Below, in pieces: positions 1-7,300 of a DNA stretch of 41,147 bases. Within the stretch, counting starts at the first letter, position 1; every line of letters starts with the position of its first letter. Below the pieces are notes generated by a model that saw only the letters and a list, made by a program, of their open reading frames with translations, ran no database searches and was not told the origin of the DNA. The stretch covers positions 1 to 41,147 of IMG/VR virus record IMGVR_UViG_3300046533_000321. The stretch is one strand, 5' to 3'. The stretch is from a virus. The translations under genes and the position numbers were made by a program.

Positions 1-33
1 GCCAGGCAGGAAGAGGAGGTGGCTACGGCATGA
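1..33 (+). CDS. 3' end of an upstream gene (partial)
   Basis: Only the last ten codons (ending EEEVATA) are in the window. The TGA stop overlaps the ATG of the next gene in an ATGA quartet. That is the same junction used by almost every gene that follows, so this is probably the tail of the preceding member of the same coupled operon. Nothing can be said of its function. Confidence 0.4.
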   Translation, partial: ARQEEEVATA

Positions 34-185
34 GGGTCAAGGTGACAGCGTTCATCGATCCAGAGGACGACGAGGTCGATGAGGCGGACTCGACCGGACT
101 GACCGGAGAGGCGTACGACCACTTCATGGAGGGCCTGATGGCCCTCGGCCTCGACGACATCAACATCGAGAAGGACTTGTCGTGA
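30..185 (+). CDS. Small acidic protein, 51 aa, unknown function
   Basis: The ATG is preceded by AGGAGGT about nine bases upstream. The protein is strongly acidic after residue 11 (PEDDEVDEAD) and ends in an amphipathic stretch. I do not recognise a family. It opens the visible part of a tightly coupled operon. Its TGA overlaps the GTG of the next gene (GTGA), so translation is probably coupled. Confidence 0.6.
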   Translation: MRVKVTAFIDPEDDEVDEADSTGLTGEAYDHFMEGLMALGLDDINIEKDLS

Positions 186-403
186 CCGTCGAGGAAGCCA
201 TCGAGATCAGGGACCGGGCCGTCGCGCTCGGCCTCACCTCCTGCTGCCCTCGCTGTGAGGAGGCGATCACCCGGCTGGAGAAGCTCGGCACCGTCTCCGA
301 CTTCTCGCTCGCCGTCAAGGGACCAAGGGTCGGAGCCACCATCGGCCTCGGCCAGGAAGAGGCGGTGCGTTGGCTGCGCCGCCAGATCGGAGCAGCAGCA
401 TGA
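182..403 (+). CDS. Small Cys-containing protein, 73 aa
   Basis: The gene starts at a GTG that overlaps the previous stop. Residues 21-25 carry a CCPRC cluster with no second cysteine pair, so metal binding would need a dimer or a partner. The rest looks helical. The stop overlaps the ATG of the next gene. The family is unknown, and the gene call rests on the overlap pattern and codon use. Confidence 0.6.
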   Translation: MTVEEAIEIRDRAVALGLTSCCPRCEEAITRLEKLGTVSDFSLAVKGPRVGATIGLGQEEAVRWLRRQIGAAA

Positions 404-600
404 CGATCATCACGCCCCGAGAGTTGGCGTACATCCTCGACATCGAGGAGACGGAGGCCAGGGCCTGGCTGCGCCACTTCTTCCCCGACTCCGCGCCCGG
501 CAAGGGTGGCCGCTGGATGGTCACGCCACGGATGGCGCGTCAGGTCGCACGAATGGTGAGGGCCGACGCGGTCCGATCCTTTGCATCGAGGGCTGCATGA
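400..600 (+). CDS. Small helix-turn-helix-like protein, 66 aa
   Basis: The ATG overlaps the upstream stop (ATGA). The sequence TPRELAYILDIEETEARAWL followed by a basic GRWMVTP turn resembles excisionase or MerR-type short winged helices: helix, helix, then a wing with a basic tip. It would be a DNA-binding regulator or a nuclease accessory factor. It sits directly before the Cas4-like nuclease and its stop overlaps that gene's start, so the two are probably made together. The fold assignment is inference. Confidence 0.6.
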   Translation: MTIITPRELAYILDIEETEARAWLRHFFPDSAPGKGGRWMVTPRMARQVARMVRADAVRSFASRAA

Positions 601-1550
601 GTTCCCTCGACCAGTTCCTGGGACTGGGGCCTGCGGTTGCCCCAGCCCAGGAAGTCCCTCCCACCGCCGAGCTTCAGTGGCCCTCACGGATCAGGCATCT
701 GAGCGCGACGAGCATCGGCATGTTCCGCCGCTGCCCGGAGCAGTTCAGGCACCGCTACCTGCTTGGGGAGAAGGAGCGGCCAGGCGAGGGCCTCGTCATC
801 GGCTCGGCCTTCCACGAAGGGGTGGAGTTCAACTACGCGCAGAAGATCGAGAGCCATGAGGACCGTCCCACCGCAGAGGTCGTTGAGTATCTGCAGGACG
901 TAGGGGTGCCCAAGGTTCTCGAAGATCACGGAGGCGCTGACGAGATCGCATGGGATGGCGACGACGCCGTCAAGGGGGTCGACCTCCTGCGCCGGGACTC
1001 GGAGCGGATCCTCGTCAGGTATCACGAAGACGTAGTACCACGGCTGCAGCCGATCTCGCTGGAGGAGGAACTGTTCATCCGCGACGACCGCCTGATCGTG
1101 CCGATCATCGGCTACGTGGACGTGCGGACGGGCTACGAGATGGAGCACGACACGACCTCGATGTGGATCGCCGACCGGATCATCGACACCAAGACGGGCA
1201 AGCAGTCCGTCTCGAAGTTGAAGCCGTCGTGGATGCTGCAGGCCACGCTCTACTCGGCGATGACGAACCTGCCCGTCGAGTACCACTCGATCTCCCGCGC
1301 CAAGGTGCCGAAGATCACGACGGGACTGGAGTCCGGCGACATGGTCTTCACGCCGAACCCGACGAAGACCGAGAACGTGATCAACTCCGCCGCCCAGATC
1401 GCGAACATGATCGCCTGGATGTACACGACCTACGGCCCGGACGAGACGTGGCCTACGATGGGCCGCTTCGCCGACTGGTCGATGTCCTTCAGCCCTTGCA
1501 ACAACTGCGGTTGGCGCAAGGTCTGCCCCGCGATGGAGGGAGAGCTATGA
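597..1550 (+). CDS. Cas4/RecB-family PD-(D/E)XK nuclease with Fe-S cysteines
   Basis: This 317-residue protein is a predicted single-strand DNA exonuclease of the Cas4/AddB/RecB C-terminal type. The active-site set is visible in order: H73 in SAFHEG, D175 in IIGYVDV, D197 and K199 in IIDTKTGK, and Q215 in the QATLYS helix. Four cysteines are placed as in Fe-S members of the family: C46 near the start, and C301, C304 and C310 at the C-terminus (CNNCGWRKVC). Length suits a stand-alone phage nuclease. No cas1 or cas2 and no CRISPR array is nearby, so a role in phage DNA recombination, end processing or replication is likelier than spacer acquisition. It is coupled by 4-base overlaps to both neighbours. 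Confidence 0.88.
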   Translation: MSSLDQFLGLGPAVAPAQEVPPTAELQWPSRIRHLSATSIGMFRRCPEQFRHRYLLGEKERPGEGLVIGSAFHEGVEFNYAQKIESHEDRPTAEVVEYLQDVGVPKVLEDHGGADEIAWDGDDAVKGVDLLRRDSERILVRYHEDVVPRLQPISLEEELFIRDDRLIVPIIGYVDVRTGYEMEHDTTSMWIADRIIDTKTGKQSVSKLKPSWMLQATLYSAMTNLPVEYHSISRAKVPKITTGLESGDMVFTPNPTKTENVINSAAQIANMIAWMYTTYGPDETWPTMGRFADWSMSFSPCNNCGWRKVCPAMEGEL

Positions 1551-1942
1551 CCACGCTGTCCTACACCGAAGTCCTGACCGTCGTCCACTGCACCTGTGGG
1601 ATCGCGTTCGCCATCCCCGTCGACCTCAACCAGCAGCTGCTCGACCACCGCTCGGGGCCGGGGCGTAAGAGCGTCTACTGCCCCCTCGGCCACTCCTGGC
1701 ATTACACGGGCAAGACCGACGCCGAGCGGGAGAAGGAGGCACGTCTCGCCGCCGAGCGCCGCGAGCAGGCCGTCCGCGATCTCCTCTCCCAGGAGGAGCG
1801 CAGCCACTCGGCCACCAAGGGGCAGTTGACGAAGACGAAGAAGCGGGTCGCCAACGGCGTCTGCCCCTTCTGCAACCGCAGCTTCACGAACGTCCAGCGC
1901 CACATGGCGAGCAAGCATCCAGAGGAGTGTGCTCACGCATGA
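1547..1942 (+). CDS. Zinc-finger protein (C2H2 plus Cys-rich N-terminus), 131 aa
   Basis: The N-terminal part has CTCG and later CPLGHSWHYTG, a likely zinc ribbon or knuckle. A charged coiled-coil linker follows (DAEREKEARLAAERREQ). The C-terminus holds a classical C2H2 finger, CPFCNRSFTNVQRHMASKH. This architecture recurs in actinobacteriophage early regions, where the role is not known. The gene directly follows the nuclease and overlaps it by four bases, suggesting a nucleic-acid-binding partner. Confidence 0.75.
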   Translation: MTTLSYTEVLTVVHCTCGIAFAIPVDLNQQLLDHRSGPGRKSVYCPLGHSWHYTGKTDAEREKEARLAAERREQAVRDLLSQEERSHSATKGQLTKTKKRVANGVCPFCNRSFTNVQRHMASKHPEECAHA

Positions 1943-2142
1943 AGCAGTCGAAGATCCGGATCCACATCCAGCGCGGGATCGGGATGACGAGCGTCTCGCT
2001 GGAATGCCCCGCCGAGCAGCGCGAGGAGGCGGTCGCCTCCGCCGAGAAGCTGCTCGCCGCGATGCCCGAGTCCACCTTTCAGGGTGACGGAGTCGCGATC
2101 ACCTCGATCCCCGGCTTCGGCCCAGGGATGGACGGGCGATGA
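1939..2142 (+). CDS. Small protein of unknown function, 67 aa
   Basis: The ATG overlaps the preceding TGA. The N-terminus is basic (MKQSKIRIHIQRG) and likely forms a beta strand. A helix (EQREEAVASAEKLLAAM) and a glycine-rich tail (PGFGPG) follow. No family was recognised. Its stop overlaps the next start. Confidence 0.6.
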   Translation: MKQSKIRIHIQRGIGMTSVSLECPAEQREEAVASAEKLLAAMPESTFQGDGVAITSIPGFGPGMDGR

Positions 2143-2252
2143 GTAAGGGCGCTCGCAACCGAGAGATCCGCCGCCTCGCAGGGGGAAACAAGAAGCTCGC
2201 CCGGAGGATGCGGAAGAACTACCTCTGGCGCTTCGTCAGAGGCTACCGATGA
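2139..2252 (+). CDS. Very small basic protein, 37 aa
   Basis: The reading frame begins ATG AGT AAG and encodes a strongly basic peptide (roughly 13 Lys/Arg, ending RFVRGYR). It is flanked on both sides by 4-base ATGA overlaps, which is the main reason to accept so short a gene. It could bind nucleic acid or a membrane surface. The function is unknown. Confidence 0.5.
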   Translation: MSKGARNREIRRLAGGNKKLARRMRKNYLWRFVRGYR

Positions 2253-2413
2253 ACGAGCGCAGCCACCTCACGGTGGTCTTCCTGATCCTCGCCGCCCTGA
2301 CCCTGATGTCCCTCTTCGGGACCTTCGCCACCAGCCCGGTGCTCGGGATCTTCGCGGTCGTCTTCCTGCTCGCCTCCGTCGCCGTTCTCTGGGAACTGAG
2401 GAACCTGCGATGA
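2249..2413 (+). CDS. Small two-helix membrane protein, 54 aa
   Basis: After a short polar N-terminus (MNERSH) there are two hydrophobic stretches, residues about 8-25 and 31-48, separated by a short turn (ATSP). The C-terminus is charged (ELRNLR). It should sit in the host inner membrane. Two-helix topology fits a holin-like or superinfection-exclusion protein, but it is far from the endolysin and coupled to DNA-processing genes, so no role is assigned. Confidence 0.55.
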   Translation: MNERSHLTVVFLILAALTLMSLFGTFATSPVLGIFAVVFLLASVAVLWELRNLR

Positions 2414-2544
2414 GCCTCTCGATCATCGCTCGCTGTGTCGCCTGCAAGCACGAAGCAGACGTGACCGATGCGAAGGATGTGCCGATGTGCCCGAAGTGTT
2501 TCTCGCCGATGGTCGTCGTCAAGGCGGTCAGAGAATGTCGCTAG
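2410..2544 (+). CDS. Zinc-ribbon microprotein, 44 aa
   Basis: Two cysteine pairs, CVACKH and CPKCF, are spaced as in a small zinc ribbon and followed by a hydrophobic strand (MVVVKAV). The ATG overlaps the upstream stop by four bases. Its end overlaps the start of the HNH gene by ten bases. The function is unknown; nucleic-acid or protein binding is likely. Confidence 0.6.
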   Translation: MSLSIIARCVACKHEADVTDAKDVPMCPKCFSPMVVVKAVRECR

Positions 2545-3233
2545 CCCCCGCCGTTCACCCGGACATCCGCGGCGTCGAAGGGAAGCCGCGCCCGGTCGAG
2601 AAGGTCTGTGCCGCACCGGGTTGCATCAGCATGTCGCAGCAGGGGCACCACATGTGGTCGCGCTCGTATCTGCGCGGCCAGCCCTACGACTGGGTCAAGC
2701 TCCCCTCGGGGCGGGTGATCTCGAACATCATCGGCCTCTGCATGCGCCACCACAACGACGTGACCGGAGGGATCGGCGGACACGCGGCGATGATCCGGCT
2801 GGAGTCCGACGAGACGTTCATCTGGCTGGAGGCCGACGGGGGCTGGGTCCATCGGGGCCTCCTCCACCCGCAGCCCTGGTCTGCCGACCCGGTGGATGTG
2901 GCTCCCGCTCGCGCCGTAGCGGCCTCTCCCGTCCATTCGCACCCGAACCTGGAAGAGGGGGAGACGTGCGACTCCTGCGGCTACACGCGCCCTGTGAAGC
3001 GCGAGAGCATGCCCAAGCGGAAGTCGAAGAGCTACGGGATCACCGTCCCCGACGACGCCGAGGTCGGCAGTGACGTGCTCGACGAGTGGGTCAGCCAGTT
3101 CTCGGTCATCCTCGGCTTCGGCGACGACGTGTCCCAGCGCCTCGTCCGCTACCACGTCATCGTCGCCGTGCTCGCCTGGGCGGGGATGCACCGGGCCGAG
3201 TTCATCGCCGACATCAAGGAGGCAGCGGCGTGA
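2535..3233 (+). CDS. HNH endonuclease-like protein with extra zinc ribbon, 232 aa
   Basis: Residues 25-76 form an HNH/ββα-metal module: C25 and C30, then QGHHM (H38, H39), a strand, ISNIIGLC (N64, C69) and RHHNDVTGG (H72, H73). This order fits HNH nucleases that cut or nick DNA. A second Cys pair (CDSCGYTR) lies near the middle, and the C-terminal third is a helical domain of unknown type. The chosen ATG lies inside the end of the previous gene, and a start 48 bases upstream is also open. No intron or intein is visible, so it may be a phage replication or packaging nuclease rather than a homing enzyme. Confidence 0.75.
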   Translation: MSLAPAVHPDIRGVEGKPRPVEKVCAAPGCISMSQQGHHMWSRSYLRGQPYDWVKLPSGRVISNIIGLCMRHHNDVTGGIGGHAAMIRLESDETFIWLEADGGWVHRGLLHPQPWSADPVDVAPARAVAASPVHSHPNLEEGETCDSCGYTRPVKRESMPKRKSKSYGITVPDDAEVGSDVLDEWVSQFSVILGFGDDVSQRLVRYHVIVAVLAWAGMHRAEFIADIKEAAA

Positions 3234-3448
3234 TGACCGAGGCGCAGAGGCGGGTCTACGACTACGTCGCCGCCTTCATCGAGCTTGAGGAGTACCCGCC
3301 GACGGTGCGGGAGATCGGCGCGGCCCTCGGCTACTCCTCCTCCGCCACCGTGCAGCAGCACCTGAAGATCCTCGTCGCGAAGGGCTACCTGCAGGGAGCA
3401 GGCCGGACGCTGCGACTAGCGGCTGATCGACCGAACCTCCCAGCCTGA
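3233..3448 (+). CDS. LexA-type winged-helix DNA-binding protein lacking a peptidase domain
   Basis: The whole 71-residue protein matches the LexA N-terminal DNA-binding domain: TEAQRRVYDYVAAFIE, then YPPTVREIGAALGYSS, then ATVQQHLKILVAKGYL. There is no Ala-Gly cleavage site or serine peptidase, so it could not self-cleave in an SOS response. It may act as a simple repressor or compete with host LexA for operators. A GTG three bases upstream is an alternative start, with AGGAGG placed better for it. Its 3' end overlaps the convergent lysin gene by 33 bases. Confidence 0.8.
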   Translation: MTEAQRRVYDYVAAFIELEEYPPTVREIGAALGYSSSATVQQHLKILVAKGYLQGAGRTLRLAADRPNLPA

Positions 3449-4378
3449 GGGCGGGAAGTTCGAGAGCGGCTGGTACTGGACGACAGTCCCCGTGTGGGGG
3501 GCGGCGATCACCTTGCCGCCTCCCGCGTAGATCACGACGTGGCCTCCGGACTTGCGGTAGATCGGGTCGCCCGGCTGCAGCTGCGACCAGGGCTTCAACG
3601 GCAGCGCCTTCTGCTGGCCCCAGGTGTCGCGAGGGATCGAGACGCCAAGCTGGGCGTAGCTCCACTGCACCAGGCTGGAGCAGTCGAAGCTCGTCGGGTT
3701 CGTCCCGACCGAGTTGGCACCGAAGACGTACTTGTCTCCCAGCTGGGTCGCCGCCTCCCGCACCGCCTGCGCCCCCAGGTTGTTGCCCTCGACGACGCTG
3801 TTGATCGGAGCCAGGGAGGCCGTCCCGTGCGGCGGCGGCTTCACCTTGACGGCCTGATCCCAGCCCGAGAAGTCGAGCGCAGGCATCTTGCGGTAGGCGT
3901 TCGGGCCGATCCCCCAGGCACCGAAGTCGGTGCCGCCGTGCGACATCTGGTACGCGGCCTTCGCGTTCGTGAGCGGGTTGAAGAGGGCCTCGTTCTTCGA
4001 GATCCCGAACTGCTTCCGCCGCGAGGGGCCGAGGTTGCCGAGCATGTTGATCTGGAAGAGGCCGTAGCTCTGGTCGCCCGTGCTGCGGTCTGGGTTGAAA
4101 GCAGTCGGACGACCAGAGGATTCCCGCTGCGCGATGGCCCAGGCCGTCTTCAGGCCCTCGCCCTTGAAGCCAGCCTGGCGCAGGGTCTGGACGAGCGGCG
4201 ATCCCGTCGCGCCCGGCACCGCGCCCGGCGAGGCGAAGCTCGGCGGCGGTGTGAGGCCGAGGCTCTCCATGCTGCCGCTCTGTCCCGGCGGCGGCGAGAG
4301 CATGGAAAGAAAGTCATCTTTCTTTCCCTGAGGCGCGAGCAGGTCGACGGCGTTCAGGCTCGGAGGCTTGAAGCTCAT
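3416..4378 (-). CDS. Virion-associated lysin: SLT transglycosylase plus NlpC/P60 peptidase
   Basis: This is a two-domain peptidoglycan hydrolase of 320 residues. Residues about 62-165 are a lysozyme-like transglycosylase domain (AIAQRESSGRPTAFNPD with catalytic E86, then SYGLFQIN). Residues about 205-310 are an NlpC/P60 cysteine peptidase with C233 in FDCSSLV, H280 in GGHVVIY and H295 probably completing the triad. The N-terminal 60 residues are Pro/Gly-rich. It is the last gene of the virion operon and overlaps the giant upstream gene by four bases, so it most likely travels in the particle and opens the wall during DNA entry. A 10-bp hairpin lies in codons 17-25. Confidence 0.88.
   Translation of the reverse strand: MSFKPPSLNAVDLLAPQGKKDDFLSMLSPPPGQSGSMESLGLTPPPSFASPGAVPGATGSPLVQTLRQAGFKGEGLKTAWAIAQRESSGRPTAFNPDRSTGDQSYGLFQINMLGNLGPSRRKQFGISKNEALFNPLTNAKAAYQMSHGGTDFGAWGIGPNAYRKMPALDFSGWDQAVKVKPPPHGTASLAPINSVVEGNNLGAQAVREAATQLGDKYVFGANSVGTNPTSFDCSSLVQWSYAQLGVSIPRDTWGQQKALPLKPWSQLQPGDPIYRKSGGHVVIYAGGGKVIAAPHTGTVVQYQPLSNFPPSGWEVRSISR
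4304..4327. repeat. 10-bp inverted repeat inside the lysin gene
   Basis: The arms GGAAAGAAAG and CTTTCTTTCC are separated by TCAT. They lie about 50-75 bases inside the reading frame of the virion lysin. The run of A and T is unusual for this GC-rich region. It could slow translation or act as a weak regulatory structure. Confidence 0.6.
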
Positions 4379-7300
4379 GGCGTCCAGACCGGGCCTGCGC
4401 CCGTGTTGCCGCTATCCCAGGTCGGGCCTGCTCCGGTGTTGCCGCTGTCCCAGGTCAGGCCCGTGTCGCTGCTGCTCGACTTCGACTTCTTCTTCTTCGC
4501 AGCGTAGGTCGAGACGCCGACCCCGAAGGTGCCGAGCGCGAGCGCCATCCCGGCAGCGACAGCAGCTGCGGTCGGGTCCTTCGGAGAGCGCCAGGCGTCG
4601 AGCACGTCACGGATCATCATCGGCGAGGCCGAGTTCTTCAACTCGCCGAGAGCGGTGACATCGTCGCCCGTGAAGGTCTGCCCCCGCATCCAGTCGAGGA
4701 TGACGCTGCTCGACGGCGCTGCCTTCGACTGGGCGAAGCGGAAGGCGATGTCGAGCCGCGAGGAGTGACCGAAGCCACCCTGCAGGTTCTGGCTCTTGCC
4801 CGTCGTCGAGGAGGTGGAGCGGCCCAGGACCTCCCGCGAGAGGAAGACGAGCAGGGGGCTGAACCCGGCCAGGATGTCGATCCGGGTGTCGCCGATCCTG
4901 ATCTTGGCGAAGTTGGCGCTCGTCGGATCCCAGCCCACCGAGATCGGGAGGCCCGTCTCCGCCGCGACGGCGCTCACCGTGCCGAGCACGACCCCGACCG
5001 CGAGGACGGTGGAGGCCAGGTTCTTCGTCGCCTCGGCGAACAGGTGAGGGTCGCTCTTGTAGAGCTTCGCGTAGTAGACGGGGCTGATCATGTTGACCCG
5101 CGAGGCCAGGAGCCGCGGCGAGAAGAGGAACGTGTTGAAGAGCGGTGCCGCTCCCTCCATCGGGAGGAGGTGCGTGTCGGGGAGGACGCCGCGTCCGGTC
5201 ATCTGGTTGACCATCCGCCCGAGGCCCTCCACGTAGCTGGCGCTCTCGACGGGCCTGCCTGCAGCCCGGCCTGCCTCCATCGTGAGGTCGAAGATGTCAG
5301 CCCGGAGGCTGTGCAGGAACGTCTCGTAGGCTCGGCCCGACCACTTCACGGGCCAGAACTTCTCCGCGTAGGAGGAGTAGAACTGCTCCTCCCTCATCGC
5401 GAGGTCGCTGTTGCTGGCGCTCGTATCGATAGCCAGATGTCCTCGCCCGTAGTGGACGAAGTTGTCCCGCTTTGCGATGTCCGCCGCGATCTCCTCCGCT
5501 CGCTTCGCCGAGAAGAGCGCCTCGAACATCGGCTTGAACGCCTTCGCGAAGACGATGGGGTGGCGGGTGCCAGCGATGAAGCCCTGGCGCAGTGGAGCCG
5601 AGAGGTCGAAGGAGGCGGCGAGGGAGCGGGGGATGTTCCAGACCTCGACGAAGAGCTTCTCGATCCGGCCCATCGTCTCCTTCGTGAAGCGGACGTTGCC
5701 GTCGAAGATCTTGTTCAGGAGGTCGATCTCGCTGTCGGTCGGCACCTCGCCCTCGGTCGCCTTGATCAGCGCCTTGAAGGCTCGCACCTTCTCGAAGCGG
5801 CGGACCCGGTTCGACATCCTGATCGACCGGGCGATGTGGGCCACGGCCTCGGGGGCAAGCTCGTCGAGGCCCGTGAACGGCTCCTTCGGAAGCTCGCCCT
5901 TCAGGGCACCCATCGCGGCGTGGATCTCATCGACGCTCGCGTCCTCGGGCCAGCGCTCGAACATGTCCGCGATCCGCTGGCCGCGCTCGATGGAGTAGCC
6001 AGCGTTCTGCGCCCTCCGCACCTGGGGTGCACCCTTGAGCAGCCGCACCAGCTGCTGCTCGGGCGTCTCGGGCTGGACGAACATCCGGTCGAAGACCGCC
6101 TTCACCTCCGGGTGGACGTGTCCGCCGATCCGGTCGACGTGGTGGTAGACCTGGCCCATCCAGGCCTTGATCCTGGCGAAGACCGGATCGAGTTCGGACG
6201 CCATCGCCTGGCCCTCGTAGAAGTAGCGCTCCATCGCACGGGCGTAGGCCTCATGGTCGGCCTCGGTCTTGAAGCCTCCGAAGTGGCGGTCGAGGATCTT
6301 CCTGTCGACGCCGCTCAGGTCCTCGACCGAGATGTGGGCAAGCTCATGCAGGATCGTGGACACGTCCGCCGTCTCGAAGAGGTGGACGGCGCGGGTGCCG
6401 TCGGCGAGGAACTCAGCTGCGCCCTTGGGCAGGTCGCCCGGCTGCAGCGCCGTCTGGTAGTAGCTCATCGGCTTCGCCGCCTTGGCCTTCGCAGCCGGGG
6501 TCATCTCGATCACATGCCCGTCCATCGGGTACTTGCCGTGGCGAGGCAGCGCCCCCGGCCCGTCCGCGTAGCGGCCCCCGAAGATCTCCTTCGTGAAGGT
6601 GCTCTTCTCTCCCATCTCCTTCGCAAACATGGCCGGAATGTCACGGTTGTAGAGGCGGAAGAAGGTCGCCGCAGCACCCGAGTCCTGGTGCGCGAGCGCG
6701 TAGGCCTTGATCTCCTCATGCGTCATCCCCGCCACGTCAACGCTCCAGGTCGCCGCCTGGTTGCTCTGCTCCTCGATGGGGAGGGCGTGGTTTGTGAGGT
6801 CGATGGCCCGTCCCCTGGGCGTCTTCGCGAAGGCGGTGTTCCTGACCGCCTGCACGTCGCCGGGGGTGACGATCACCCTCTCGACGTTGGCGTCGTGGGC
6901 GAAGCGGACGGTGCGGCGGACGATGGCCTCCATCTGCTTCTTGCCGAGCGGCGGTGCTCCAGCGACCACGTCGTCCTTCAGCTTCTGGAGATGATCCCTC
7001 TCGGCCTGGAGCTTCGAGATCTCCTCCTCGATCTGCCCCTGGTCGACGAGGCCCTGGTCACCGGAGTGGTACATCGCCTGGTCGAGATCCTGAGCCAGGA
7101 CATCAAGCTCGCGCCGGATCTGCTCGACCCGCTTGTCGATCCCCTCGTTCCCTCCCGCCGCCATGAACTCGCGCCACTGGCTGGCCCAGTCCGACTGGAT
7201 CTCCTCGACGAGCAGGGCCTTCTTGCCCTCGGCGTCGGTGATGATGTGGAAGCGGACGTGGCCGATCACGTCTCCTTCGCCCCAGTGAGCGAGGCCCGTC

